From: CAYYJS01 sp964472315 | GTDB taxonomy: Bacteria; Verrucomicrobiota; Kiritimatiellia; UBA8416 | Assembly (NCBI GenBank): GCA_964472315.1 | Contig: CAYYJS010000013.1 | Span: 1-64,000, forward strand | Direction of reading: 5' to 3' | Length of the DNA: 64,000 nt | Shown here: in pieces, positions 50,253 to 61,239 of the stretch | Position numbering within the stretch: position 1 is the stretch's first letter | Layout of the letters: every line of letters starts with the position of its first letter | Notes under the pieces: model-generated | What the model was told of the DNA's origin: nothing | Databases searched by the model: none | The model's input: the letters and a program-made list of their open reading frames with translations, nothing else | Program-made: the position numbers and the translations under genes

Positions 50253-51074
50253 TCAAGGGGGGCTTGGGTGTCGTGCCGCACGCTGCCGGACGGCCTCGTA
50301 AAGCAGGATGGTCGTGGCGGAGGCGACGTTGAGGGAGTCGGCCTGGCCGCGCATGGGAATGCGGACGCGGATGTCGGCGGCCGCCAGCCAGCGATCCGTC
50401 AGTCCGTATTGTTCGGCACCGACGACGATGGCGATACCGCGCGTGAGGTCGACGTCGCTGTACAGGACATCGCTGTGCGGCGTGGTCGCCACGATTCGCA
50501 CCTGGCGGGCCTTGAGCCAGTCGAGGGCGACATCGGTGGCCGTCTCGATGACCGGCAGCGTGAAGATCGTGCCGACGCTGGCGCGGACGACGTTGGGGTT
50601 GTTGACGTCCGTACAGCGGTCGCACACGATGACGGCGTCGACACCGGCGGCATCGGCGGAACGCAGGATCGTGCCGAGGTTGCCGGGCTTCTCGATGGAC
50701 TCGGCGACAACCACGAACGGGTTGTCGATGTCCGCGAGTTCATCAAGCCCGCGCCGCACCTGGGGGCCGATGGCGAGCAACCCGTCCGGACGGTCACGGT
50801 ACGCGATCTTGTCGAAGACGGACCGGACACAGTCGACGATCGTGGCGCCCTGATCGACGGCCCGCTGAATCAGGGCCTCGTTGTTCTCGCCCTGGAACAG
50901 CTCCCGACAACAGAACAGTTCCGTGACGGCGTGCCGGTTGTTCAGGGCGTGCCGGATCTCGCGGTAGCCTTCGATGATCATCAACCCCTGGCTGTCGCGA
51001 TGCGAACGCTGCCGGAGCTTGACGACCTCTTTGATGCGGAGGTTGGCCGGACTGGTGATGACGAGCGGCGGCAT
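50253..51074 (-). CDS. SpoU/TrmH-family RNA 2'-O-methyltransferase
   Basis: 273 residues. N-terminal substrate-binding domain (SPANLRIKEVVKLRQRSHRD, GLMIIEGYREIRHAL), then the knotted SPOUT catalytic domain: EKPGNLGTILRSADAAG (motif 1), AIVVGAEQYGLTD (motif 2), RIPMRGQADSLNVASATTIL (motif 3, SAM binding). It methylates a ribose of rRNA or tRNA; the exact target is unclear. Its last residues are encoded just past the phosphorylase remnant. Confidence 0.92.
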   Translation of the reverse strand: MPPLVITSPANLRIKEVVKLRQRSHRDSQGLMIIEGYREIRHALNNRHAVTELFCCRELFQGENNEALIQRAVDQGATIVDCVRSVFDKIAYRDRPDGLLAIGPQVRRGLDELADIDNPFVVVAESIEKPGNLGTILRSADAAGVDAVIVCDRCTDVNNPNVVRASVGTIFTLPVIETATDVALDWLKARQVRIVATTPHSDVLYSDVDLTRGIAIVVGAEQYGLTDRWLAAADIRVRIPMRGQADSLNVASATTILLYEAVRQRAARHPSPP

Positions 51075-51078
51075 GGGC

Positions 51079-51456
51079 CTACTGGTGGGTGATGTAGGCG
51101 TCGGCCGAAGCGACCGTGGTCGTGGTTGCGGTCGTGGTCGTGGTATTCGTGCCGGTGCTGGTGACGGTTTGCGCGACGATGCTGACGGTCAGCACCTGGG
51201 ACGCCGCCCCGGCCCGCAGGCTCGTGTAGATCGTGCGTTCGCCGACGTTCTGGCTGAGGTAACCGAGGCTCGCGTCCGAAAGGCGCCAGGCGTACTCGTT
51301 CCAGCCGGATGCCGCGAACTCGATGGACTGGCCTTTGCTGATGGTCGCCTCGCGCGGCGTGATGGTCAGATAGATTTGGGAAGGCTTTTCGGTCTCGCAG
51401 CCGACGATCAGACCGGCCACGACAATCGCCGACAGGCATGTCCATGTCCATTGCAT
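51079..51456 (-). CDS. Lipoprotein with Ig-like domain
   Basis: 125 residues. The signal peptide MQWTWTCLSAIVVAGLIVGC ends in a lipobox (LIVGC), so the cysteine should be lipidated and the protein anchored in a membrane. The rest reads ITPREATISKGQSIEFAASG and QVLTVSIVAQTVTSTGT, a Big/Ig-like beta sandwich, with a Thr-rich tail (TTTTTATTTT). No homologue recognised. Four bases separate it from the SpoU gene on the same strand. Confidence 0.7.
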   Translation of the reverse strand: MQWTWTCLSAIVVAGLIVGCETEKPSQIYLTITPREATISKGQSIEFAASGWNEYAWRLSDASLGYLSQNVGERTIYTSLRAGAASQVLTVSIVAQTVTSTGTNTTTTTATTTTVASADAYITHQ

Positions 51457-51488
51457 GCGGAAACTTTAGCGCAAGGGGCGAACGGCTG

Positions 51489-51695
51489 TCAATGAATCGC
51501 TGGGGAGGACAGTGTCCACGGGGCGCGCATCGGGCGGGCGCGCATGGCGTTCGCCTCGTCGTCGCCGATGAACTCGCGGCTGGATCGTTGCTGCGTCCCC
51601 GTCTGGCAGATGCGGCCGGTGGCGGCGGCCGCACGACAGATGGCGCGCCTCTCGACGATGGTCAGCGTCATGGGCTTTTCGACGTAGACATCCTT
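51489..51695 (-). pseudogene. Remnant of a Gfo/Idh/MocA-family oxidoreductase
   Basis: The minus frame reads KDVYVEKPMTLTIVERRAIC and then ATGRICQTGTQQRSSREF, the EKP motif and following strand of this oxidoreductase family. It has neither a Rossmann N-terminus nor the rest of the catalytic domain and ends with an unrelated tail. Confidence 0.6.
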
Positions 51696-51838
51696 CCTAT
51701 CGTGACGATCGTTCCCGAAATGGCGGCATTGTACGGCATGGCCGCGCGACAACCAGCCGGAAAATGAGTGGCGTTCGCGCTGGATTCCGGCGCGGGGTTC
51801 TGCAAGACTCCGCACGCGTAGAGGAGGCATCGAAACGA

Positions 51839-52726
51839 ATGGCCAAGAAAAACCGTCGGAATATCCAACAACATCGCGCGCGCAGCCGGCAACGGGTCGA
51901 TGCGCGCCGCAAGCAGCGCAAGAAAGCACAGGCGGGATCGCGGCCGACGCTCGCGGTCGGCCGCGGCACGATGCGTGCCGCGCCGCTCCACGAAGTCCTG
52001 CTGACCGACAACCTGTTTGCCGTAGGCATCGGACATCTTGTCGTGAGCCGGAGCCTGCCGAACGGGCAGTTGGCCATAGGCATTTTCATGATCGATGTGC
52101 GGTGCATGGGTGTTAAGGACGCGTTCCTGCAGGTCGGTGATCCTTTCGGGTATGTTGGTTTGCGTCGCAAGCTGGTCGATTTCGGCGCGTCGCCCGTCGA
52201 TCCGGCTTACGCCCGTAAACTTCTGGACGCGGCCGTCGGCTACGCGCGCGGACTGGGCTTCGAACCGAGCGGCCATTTCAAGGACGCTTACGTCGTCATC
52301 GACGCGATCGATGCGTCCACCTGTACCGATGCCTTCGTTTTCGGCGTCGACGGCAAGCCGCACTTCATGTCGGGACCGTACGATTCGCCGGCCTTCATCG
52401 CCCACGTCACCCGCACGCTGGAAGCGGCATGCGGCAAGGACGGCTACAACTTTACGATCGCCGGGCCCGAGATGGACGGGGACTGGTTCGACTCGGACGA
52501 GGACGATGAGGACACGGACGAGATCGACGACGAGGCGGAGGAGGTGACGCGTTGTGTCCAATCCCTGCTGGAAGGGCCGCATCCGGACGACAACGACCAC
52601 GGACGCGTCGCGCCGCCGCCCCCCGCAAGGGTCAACGCCGATGACGGAACGCAACCGACGACAGCCGATGCGCCGGCGAAAGGCTGGTTGAGCGGCATCA
52701 AGCGCCTGTTCAAGAAACAGGACTGA
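51839..52726 (+). CDS. Conserved hypothetical protein with basic N-terminus and acidic segment
   Basis: 295 residues from ATG 51839 after AGAGGAGGCATCG. The first 30 residues are strongly basic (KKNRRNIQQHRARSRQRVDA), then a globular region with LLTDNLFAVGIGHLVVSRSL, LAIGIFMIDVRCMGVKDAFL and FKDAYVVIDAIDASTCTDAF, an acidic run (DSDEDDEDTDEIDDEAEE) and a Pro-rich C-terminus ending KRLFKKQD. I do not recognise the family. Monocistronic and on the opposite strand to its neighbours. Confidence 0.7.
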   Translation: MAKKNRRNIQQHRARSRQRVDARRKQRKKAQAGSRPTLAVGRGTMRAAPLHEVLLTDNLFAVGIGHLVVSRSLPNGQLAIGIFMIDVRCMGVKDAFLQVGDPFGYVGLRRKLVDFGASPVDPAYARKLLDAAVGYARGLGFEPSGHFKDAYVVIDAIDASTCTDAFVFGVDGKPHFMSGPYDSPAFIAHVTRTLEAACGKDGYNFTIAGPEMDGDWFDSDEDDEDTDEIDDEAEEVTRCVQSLLEGPHPDDNDHGRVAPPPPARVNADDGTQPTTADAPAKGWLSGIKRLFKKQD

Positions 52727-52753
52727 GGCGACGGCGCCGTTCGGCCCGCACGG

Positions 52754-53575
52754 CTACCCCGCGGCGGGCCGTATGCCCAGCGGTGTATGCTTCCCGGCGC
52801 GGAACGGCGCGGCCAGCGCGTGCGCGACGAAGGCCTGGGCCGCCTTGACGGCGTCCGGCAGCGTTCGGCCGTGCGCCAGGCCGGCGGCGCAGGCCGCGGC
52901 AAACGTGCAGCCGGTACCATGCGTCTCGACGGCGGGGAGACGCGTCTGCGCGAACCGGTGGCAGACGGCGCCATCGTAGAGAACGTCGACGAGCGCCGCG
53001 CCGCGCGCGGAGTCCAGATGGCCGCCTTTGACCACGCAGGCGCAGCCGAAACGATCGTAGACGGCCCGCGCCGCGGCTTCCATCTGCTCGACCGATGCGA
53101 TGGCCATGCCCGTGAGCGTCTCCGCTTCCGGGATGTTGGGCGTCGTGACGGTCGCCAGCGGCAACAGGTCCGACCGCAGGGCCGCGACGGCGTCATCCTT
53201 GAGCAGCCGCCCGCCCGACGTCGCGATCATCACGGGGTCGACCACCAGCGCCGGCAGGCGGCGCGCCCCGAGGACGGCCGCCACCCGCGCGACCAGCTCC
53301 GCCGAATAGAGCATGCCGGTCTTGACGGCAACCACGGGGAAGCCGTCGCACACGGCGTCGATCTGCCGTTGTACGATCTCGGGGCTCAACGCCTCGATCC
53401 CGCGCACCGCGTCGGGGTTCTGCGCCGTGACGCACGTGATGGCGGACGTGCCGAAGCAGCCGAGCGCGGCAAACGTCTTCAGGTCGGCCTGAATGCCGGC
53501 GCCGCCGCCGCTATCCGAACCCGCGATGGTCAGGACGACGGGAACCGGTGTCGCGACAATGGCGGCGCGTGTCAC
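52754..53575 (-). CDS. thiD: Hydroxymethylpyrimidine/phosphomethylpyrimidine kinase
   Basis: 273 residues from GTG 53575, which begins one base after the argG stop. Ribokinase fold: LTIAGSDSGGGAGIQADLKT and FAALGCFGTSAITCVTAQNP at the N-terminus; VVDPVMIATSGGRLL, TTPNIPEAETLTGM, CVVKGGHLDSARG and THGTGCTFAAACAAGLAHG with the catalytic GTGC. It phosphorylates HMP and HMP-P in thiamine pyrophosphate synthesis. It is the last gene of the arginine operon, an uncommon place for it. Confidence 0.92.
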   Translation of the reverse strand: MTRAAIVATPVPVVLTIAGSDSGGGAGIQADLKTFAALGCFGTSAITCVTAQNPDAVRGIEALSPEIVQRQIDAVCDGFPVVAVKTGMLYSAELVARVAAVLGARRLPALVVDPVMIATSGGRLLKDDAVAALRSDLLPLATVTTPNIPEAETLTGMAIASVEQMEAAARAVYDRFGCACVVKGGHLDSARGAALVDVLYDGAVCHRFAQTRLPAVETHGTGCTFAAACAAGLAHGRTLPDAVKAAQAFVAHALAAPFRAGKHTPLGIRPAAG

Positions 53576-53576
53576 G

Positions 53577-54809
53577 TCACGCCCTGATCTGGCCGGCAAG
53601 GGCCAGCGCACGGGCTTCGACGCTCTGGATTTCGGCAAAGCCCTGCGAACTGATCGGGTTGAGTCCCGCGCTGGCTTCCATGGACGAATCGGCTTCGTTG
53701 TAGATCGACGCCGGACAATCGGCGAGCCCGCGGAACTGAACGTTGCCCTTGTAGAGCCCGACGGTGACCGTTCCGGAGGCATGCGCGGCGAAGACATCGA
53801 TGGCGGCCATGGCGGCCACCGTGACCGGATCGAAGTACCGGCCGTCATACACCTGATCGGCCACCAGCTTCGACAGGTGTGTGAACAACTTGGCGGCGCG
53901 GCGGTCCATCGTGGCCTGGTACACGGTCGCCAGGCACTGGGCCAGCAGCTCCATGCCCGGCGATTCGTACACGCCGCGGCTCTTGGTGCCGATGATCCGG
54001 TTCTCGAGCGCGTTCTTGAAACCGATGCCGTTCCGGCCGCCGATCGTGTTCGCCAGCAACATGGCTTTCAGCGGCGTGACCTTGCGGCCGTCGATCGCGG
54101 TGGCCCGGCCCTTCACGAACGTCACGCTGACGGTCTCGCCCGCCTCGGGCGCGGCCTGCGGCCAGACGCCCATGGTCGGCTCCACGATCGTGCAGGGCGT
54201 CGACAGGCTTTCCAGATCCTCGGCCTCGTGACTCAACCCGGCCAGGTTGGCGTCGGTCGAGTAGCGCTTCTTGCCGCCGGGGAACGCCTCGATGCCGTGA
54301 CGGCGCAGGTACTGCACCATCTCGAGTCGCCCGGGGAACTCCTTCAGCAGCGCCGCATCGCGCCACGGCGCGTAGACTTTCATGTCGGGCGCAAGGACGT
54401 TGGTGTAGCGCTCGAACCGCATCTGGTCGTTGCCGCGACCCGTCGCGCCGTGCACGAGCACCGTGCACCCGCGTTTCCGCATCTCCGGAATCAGGCCCTG
54501 GACGGTCACCGCCCGCGCGATGCCCGTGGAGTTCCAGTAACCGCCGTCGTACATCGCCTGCGCCTTGATCATGGCGAAGCAGGCCTCGGCCATGGGCTTC
54601 TTCAGGTCGACGACGACGGTCTCGGCGCCGCAGGGGCGCATCTTCTCAACCACGCCGCCGATATCCGCCTCGTCCGGTTGGGCGAGGTCCGCCGTGAAGC
54701 AGACGACATCGATGCCGAGGTCGACGAACTTCTTCGTGACGGTCTTGCTGTCCAGCCCGCCGGACACGCAGATGCCAAGCTTCTCGTTCCTGAGTCGATC
54801 CAGCGTCAT
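53577..54809 (-). CDS. argG: Argininosuccinate synthase
   Basis: 410 residues from ATG 54809. CVSGGLDSKTVTKKFVDLG is the PP-loop; ARAVTVQGLIPEMRKRG, HGATGRGNDQMRFERY, YAPWRDA and GGRNGIGFKNALENRIIGTK follow. It joins citrulline and aspartate, using ATP. It resembles the shorter-tailed bacterial type. Four bases separate it from argD; thiD follows almost without a gap. Confidence 0.94.
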   Translation of the reverse strand: MTLDRLRNEKLGICVSGGLDSKTVTKKFVDLGIDVVCFTADLAQPDEADIGGVVEKMRPCGAETVVVDLKKPMAEACFAMIKAQAMYDGGYWNSTGIARAVTVQGLIPEMRKRGCTVLVHGATGRGNDQMRFERYTNVLAPDMKVYAPWRDAALLKEFPGRLEMVQYLRRHGIEAFPGGKKRYSTDANLAGLSHEAEDLESLSTPCTIVEPTMGVWPQAAPEAGETVSVTFVKGRATAIDGRKVTPLKAMLLANTIGGRNGIGFKNALENRIIGTKSRGVYESPGMELLAQCLATVYQATMDRRAAKLFTHLSKLVADQVYDGRYFDPVTVAAMAAIDVFAAHASGTVTVGLYKGNVQFRGLADCPASIYNEADSSMEASAGLNPISSQGFAEIQSVEARALALAGQIRA

Positions 54810-54813
54810 GGCG

Positions 54814-56047
<1,234 letters not shown>

Positions 56048-56055
<8 letters not shown>

Positions 56056-56938
56056 CGCTCAACATCTCCGTTCCAACACCCTTGTCCGTGAAGATCTCCA
56101 GCAGGAGCGAATGCCGCATCCGCCCGTCGATCATATGTACCTTGCGCACACCCGCGCGCAGCGCCTCCACACAACTCGCGATCTTCGGCAGCATGCCGCC
56201 GGAGATCACACCTTCCTCGATCAGCCGTTCCACCTCGCCCAGCCGGAGCGTCGGGATCACCGACGCCGGATCCTTGGGGTCCCGCAGCAAGCCGGGCACG
56301 TCCGACAGAAAAACCAGCTTGCGCGCCTGGAGCGCCTTGGCGACGGCCGCCGCCGCCACGTCCGCGTTGACGTTGTGCACGTGATGGTCCGCCCCGACGC
56401 CCAGCGGCGTGATGACCGGGATCACGCCTTCCGCCAGGAACGCCCGGATCGGCGCGGCGTCGACGGCATCCGGCTCGCCGACAAAGCCCCAGTCCAGCCG
56501 TTCGCCCGTGACGGGATCGGTTTCCGTCTTGCGGGTCACCCGCAGGATTTCGTCGCCGTGCAGGCTGCGCGCCTTGACGCCCTTGCGCGTCAGGCCGCGC
56601 ACGATCTGGGGGTTGATCTCGCCCTTGATGACGCGTTCGACCACCTCGATCGACTTCGCGCACGTCACGCGCAGGCCGCGCACGAAACGGGACTCGATGC
56701 CCTGTTCGACCATGCCGCGCGAGATGGCCTTGCCGCCGCCGTGCACGACGACGCAACGCATGCCGACGGTCGCCATGAAGGCGATGTCCGCCAGCACGCT
56801 GTCCACGTGCGCGGCGTCTTCCATCGCGCTGCCGCCGAATTTGACGACGACGATCTCGCCGCGGAAGCTCTGAATGTAGGGCAGCGCTTCGATCAGCACC
56901 GCCGCCTTGCCGATGATCGTATCCATGGGGACTACCAC
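56048..56938 (-). CDS. argB: Acetylglutamate kinase
   Basis: 296 residues (a second ATG at 56926 is as likely as the start at 56938). IVVVKFGGSAMED is the N-terminal phosphate-binding loop; MRCVVVHGGGKAISRGMVEQ, VRGLRVTCAKSIEVVERVI, GLTRKGVKARSLHGDEILRV, FLSDVPGLLRDPKDPASV and GGMLPKIASCVEALRAGVRK follow. It phosphorylates N-acetylglutamate. It starts one base after the argJ stop. Confidence 0.94.
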
Positions 56939-56939
56939 C

Positions 56940-58145
56940 TCAGGTCATATACTCCGCGTTGATCCGGACATACTCGTAGCTGCAATCGCACGTGTACACC
57001 GTCGCCTGGCCGTTGCCGACATGCAGGCCGATCCGCACCGTGAATTCGGGTTTCGCGTAAACGGCCTCGACCGCCGCGAGCGAGAAGTCGGCGGCCGGGC
57101 ACCCGTTGCGCACGGCGGCCACGTCGTCGAAATCGATATCCACGCGGTTCTCGTCGATCCGCGCGCCGGAGTAGCCGACGGCGGCGATGACGCGGCCCCA
57201 GTTGGGGTCGCCGCCGAACCAGGCGGTCTTGACGAGCAGGGAGTTGGCGATGGCACGGGCCACGCGATCGGCATCGGCATCGTCGGCCGCGCCGTCGACC
57301 GTCACGGTCACGAGTTTCGTGGCGCCTTCGCCATCCTTGACGATCTTCAGCGCCAGGGTGCGGGCGACCTCCGTGACCGCGGCCTGGAAGGCCGGCCACT
57401 CGGGGTGCGCCTCGTCGAGCGCCGGGTTGCCGGCGGCGCCGTTGGCCATCAGCAGGACCGTGTCGTTGGTGCTCTGGTCGCCATCCACCGAAATCCGGTT
57501 GAAACTCAGCGCGACGGCGGCGGACAGACAGCGCTGGAGCGCCGGCTGCGCGACCGCGGCGTCGGTCGTCAGGAACGCGAGCATGGTGGCCATGTTCGGC
57601 TCGATCATCCCGGCGCCCTTGGCCATGCCGCCGATCCGGACGACACGGCCGCCGATGGTCAGCTCGGCCGCGGCCTGCTTCGGAACGGTATCGGTGGTCA
57701 TGATGGCCCGCGCGGCATCGGGGCCGCCGGTCGGGGAAAGCGCGGCGGCGGCCAGGGCGGCGCCTTTTTCGATCTTGTCGATGGGCAGGGGTTTCCCGAT
57801 CGTGCCGGTGGAACAGACGAAGACGTGCCCGACCGGAACCTTCAGCAGCCGGGCTGTGGTGACGGCGGTGCGCTCCGCGGCGGCCATGCCGGCGGGACCG
57901 GTACAGGCGTTGGCGCAACCGCTGTTGACGATGATCGCCCGTGCCGTGCCGCCGGCCAGATGCGCGCGGCAGAGCTTGACCGGCGCGGCATGAACCTTGT
58001 TACGCGTGAACGTGCCGGCCACCGCGGCCGGCGTGGTCGAGACGAGCAGCGCCATATCGAGCTTGTTCGCCTTGATGCCCGCTTCGATCCCGCAGGCCTG
58101 GTATCCCAGCGGGGTCGTCACACCACCCTCGATCATCCTGTGCAT
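56940..58145 (-). CDS. argJ: Bifunctional ornithine acetyltransferase / N-acetylglutamate synthase
   Basis: 401 residues from ATG 58145. Autocleaved N-terminal nucleophile enzyme: IVNSGCANACTGPAGMAAAE, the cleavage motif KGAGMIEPNMATMLAFLTTD with the nucleophile threonine in PNMATML, and SVDGDQSTNDTVLLMANGAA downstream. It recycles acetyl groups between acetylornithine and glutamate. First gene of the argJ-B-D-G-thiD operon. The upstream gap of 71 bp to the helicase carries the promoter. Confidence 0.94.
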   Translation of the reverse strand: MHRMIEGGVTTPLGYQACGIEAGIKANKLDMALLVSTTPAAVAGTFTRNKVHAAPVKLCRAHLAGGTARAIIVNSGCANACTGPAGMAAAERTAVTTARLLKVPVGHVFVCSTGTIGKPLPIDKIEKGAALAAAALSPTGGPDAARAIMTTDTVPKQAAAELTIGGRVVRIGGMAKGAGMIEPNMATMLAFLTTDAAVAQPALQRCLSAAVALSFNRISVDGDQSTNDTVLLMANGAAGNPALDEAHPEWPAFQAAVTEVARTLALKIVKDGEGATKLVTVTVDGAADDADADRVARAIANSLLVKTAWFGGDPNWGRVIAAVGYSGARIDENRVDIDFDDVAAVRNGCPAADFSLAAVEAVYAKPEFTVRIGLHVGNGQATVYTCDCSYEYVRINAEYMT

Positions 58146-58216
58146 AGTCCTTCGCTCCGCGTTCCGATGGTCGCTGAATCGTTGGCCGCCGCCGCGTTCG
58201 TCCGGTGCGCCCTGCG

Positions 58217-60166
58217 TCAACCGCGCGTCCGGCTCCGCCCGCCGCGCCCCGATGACGCGCCGCCGCGTCCGCCACTGCGTCCGCCGCTGCGTCCGCCGCC
58301 GCCGCCACGGGGTCCACGCGATGATCCCTGTCGCGGCGCGCGGTCGGCCTCGTCCCGCACCGGCGCCGGCCGGGTCATGGGCGGCAACGGCTTCATCAGT
58401 TCTTCTTCCGGCATCCGGCACATCATGGTTTCGCCGATGTATTTCTCGATGTCCGGGATGATGAACGACTCGTCCTCGCAGGCGAAGGATACCGCCTTGC
58501 CAAGCGCGCCGGCGCGGCCGGTGCGACCGATACGGTGAACGTAGTCATCGGGTTCGTACGGCAGATCGTAGTTCACCACGCAGTCGATATCGTCCACATG
58601 CAGACCGCGGCCCGCCACATCGGTGGCCACGAGCACGTTGACGCGCCCCGCCTTGAAATCCTCCAGCACGCGCATGCGCTTCCGCTGGTTCACCGCGCCG
58701 GAGAGCAGTTCGCAGTGCACGCCCAGACGCGTCAACGCGTCGGCGATGCGCTCCGTATGATCGCGACGGTTGGCGAAGACGAGCAGCTTGCGGTTCGAGA
58801 CGTGCATGACCAGGTTGTACAGCACGGTCAGCTTCTCGCGACTCGAAACGATGTAGACGAGCTGCTGGACGGTATCCACCGCCACCTGCGTCGGTTCGAT
58901 GTCCACGACCTCGGGGGCGGGCATCCATTGCTCGGCGAGACGCTTGACGTCGTCAGTCAGGGTGGCGCTGAACAGCATCGTCTGCCGGCGGTCCTTCGGC
59001 GGCGTGGCGCCGATGATCCGGCGCACATCGGGGATGAAGCCCATGTCCAACATCCGGTCGGCCTCGTCGATGACAAGCCATTCCACTTCGCCCAGGTCGA
59101 GCGTCCTGCGCTGTTTGAAATCCAGCAGCCGCCCCGGCGTGGCCGCGATCAGATCGACCGTCCCGACGCGAAGCGCCTGCTCCTGCTTCGAAAAGTCCAT
59201 GCCGCCATAGATCGCCAGGGACCGCAGCGGCAGGTACTTGCCCAGCAACTCCGCGTCGTGCGCGATCTGCACGACCAGTTCGCGCGTCGGCGCCAGCACC
59301 AGCGCGCGCGGCGTGCCCGGCTTACGGTCCGGCTTCGGGCGGGCGAGGCACTGCGCGAAGATCGAGATCAGGAACGCGGCCGTCTTGCCGGTACCGGTCT
59401 GGGCGCGGCCGGTCACGTTCTTGCCGGTGCGCGCATGGGGCAGCACGCCGGCTTGCACCGGCGTGCAATACTGGAAGTTCAGATCGGCGATGGCATGCAT
59501 CATGGCGTCAGGCAGGCCCAGATCGTGGAAGCGCGTGAAGCCCTCCTTCGGCGGCACGACGAACTGGTCCGGCGACCACGGCGTGCCGGCATCGGCCGGT
59601 TCCGGTCGCGCCACCGGCGCGGTCTCGGCCGGCAGCTCCGGCATCGCATCCGCAGCGGTCTCGGCCGATACCCCGGTCGTTGCCTCCGCATCGGGTGCGG
59701 GGACATCTTCGACATCCGTGGCCACCGGCGCCGAATCGCCCGCCGCCGCACGCCCCCGCGGGCGTCGCCGCCGTCGCCGCCGCCGTTTCGCCACATCCCC
59801 GGCATCCGCGGCACCGGCCGCAAGGCCATCGGGCACGCTCGGGCGTGCCGGACGTGCCGGACGTGCCGGACGCGCTGGCGTGCGCGGCGCTTCGGGCTCG
59901 GCGACGGGAAGTGTCGCCTCCGCCTGCGGCTTGGCCAGCCGGGAAGCGCCCGGACGCCAGGTCTCGGCGGCGCCGGCCGCGCTCTTCAACCCATGGGCCG
60001 GTGGCACATGGACGGGGGGGGGCGAGGGGTGGTGCGGACGCCGCTTACGGGCGCCATCGCCGGTCTTCGCCGGCGGGGTAACGGGCGCACGGCCGAGCCC
60101 ATCGGCCGGATTCCCGCCACGTCCCAGCAGTTTATTGCCCAGCTTCTTGATCAATTTCAGTGGCAT
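58217..60166 (-). CDS. DEAD-box RNA helicase with long N-terminal extension
   Basis: 649 residues. About 190 residues of low-complexity, charged sequence (including APARPARPARPARP and KRRRRRRRRPRGRA) precede the helicase core: YCTPVQAGVLPHARTGKNVT (Q motif), AQTGTGKTAAFLISIFAQCL (motif I), VIDEADRMLDMGF (DEAD), FSATLTDDV (motif III), IGRTGRAG (motif VI). The C-terminus is rich in GGGRSGGR and GGAS repeats, typical of RNA-binding tails. It is RhlB/RhlE-like and would remodel RNA. The N-terminal region encodes a 9-bp tandem repeat near 59840-59875. Confidence 0.93.
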   Translation of the reverse strand: MPLKLIKKLGNKLLGRGGNPADGLGRAPVTPPAKTGDGARKRRPHHPSPPPVHVPPAHGLKSAAGAAETWRPGASRLAKPQAEATLPVAEPEAPRTPARPARPARPARPSVPDGLAAGAADAGDVAKRRRRRRRRPRGRAAAGDSAPVATDVEDVPAPDAEATTGVSAETAADAMPELPAETAPVARPEPADAGTPWSPDQFVVPPKEGFTRFHDLGLPDAMMHAIADLNFQYCTPVQAGVLPHARTGKNVTGRAQTGTGKTAAFLISIFAQCLARPKPDRKPGTPRALVLAPTRELVVQIAHDAELLGKYLPLRSLAIYGGMDFSKQEQALRVGTVDLIAATPGRLLDFKQRRTLDLGEVEWLVIDEADRMLDMGFIPDVRRIIGATPPKDRRQTMLFSATLTDDVKRLAEQWMPAPEVVDIEPTQVAVDTVQQLVYIVSSREKLTVLYNLVMHVSNRKLLVFANRRDHTERIADALTRLGVHCELLSGAVNQRKRMRVLEDFKAGRVNVLVATDVAGRGLHVDDIDCVVNYDLPYEPDDYVHRIGRTGRAGALGKAVSFACEDESFIIPDIEKYIGETMMCRMPEEELMKPLPPMTRPAPVRDEADRAPRQGSSRGPRGGGGGRSGGRSGGRGGASSGRGGRSRTRG

Positions 60167-60186
60167 ATCGTATGTCTTCGGATAGC

Positions 60187-60221
60187 AAAAAAGGGCATGT
60201 CACGCGGACGGTGACATGCCC
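60187..60221 (-). terminator. Intrinsic terminator of rplM-rpsI
   Basis: GGGCATGTCAC (60193-60203) pairs perfectly with GTGACATGCCC (60211-60221); on the minus strand the stem is followed by TTTTTTG. It stands 46 bp after the rpsI stop. Confidence 0.9.
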
Positions 60222-60266
60222 TCAGACAATGCCAAGTTGTTGTCGTGCAACGCCGAAACCGCGTGA

Positions 60267-60665
<399 letters not shown>

Positions 60666-60679
60666 CGCTCGACTCCCTG

Positions 60680-61111
60680 TTACTGCCAGTCCACGACGCG
60701 CGGCTGTTGCGCCGCATGCGGGTGTTCCTGCCCGGCATAGACCTTCAGCCGCGTCGCCATCCGCCGGCAAAGGTTGTTTTTCGGCAACATACCACGTACC
60801 GCCAGCTTGATCATACGATCCGGATGATCCTTGCGCATGGCGCTCGCGGGGATCGATTTGAGGCCGCTACGGTACCCGGAGAACTGGTGATAGAACTTCT
60901 GATCTTCCTTGCGGCCGGTCAGCTTGACCTTGTCGGCGTTCACGACGACCACAAAGGCTCCGGTATCCACCTGGGGCGAAAACTGGGGCGTGTTCTTGCC
61001 GCGCAGCGCGTCGGCGATCTTTACGGCGAGACGCCCCAACGGCCGGTCGGCCGCATCGACGACGAGCCAATCGCGCTGGTCGCCGGGGTCTTTCGGTAGA
61101 AAACTCTTCAT
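60680..61111 (-). CDS. rplM: Ribosomal protein uL13
   Basis: 143 residues. WLVVDAADRPLGRLAVKIAD, FSPQVDTGAFVVVVNADKVK, KFYHQFSGYRSGLKSIPASA and MIKLAVRGMLPKNNLCRRMA match uL13 in order. Early-assembly large-subunit protein; followed by rpsI as in most bacteria. Confidence 0.96.
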   Translation of the reverse strand: MKSFLPKDPGDQRDWLVVDAADRPLGRLAVKIADALRGKNTPQFSPQVDTGAFVVVVNADKVKLTGRKEDQKFYHQFSGYRSGLKSIPASAMRKDHPDRMIKLAVRGMLPKNNLCRRMATRLKVYAGQEHPHAAQQPRVVDWQ

Positions 61112-61239
61112 CGAAACATTCCTTCCGTCAAAATAGAACGGCGAACATTACAGCAGCCGCCCGCGCCATGTCAACACCCGCGATGCGTTTTTTTTGTGGT
61201 GGCAATGGCCGGGTGTTTCGCGAGCCGTCGGCCAGGGCG

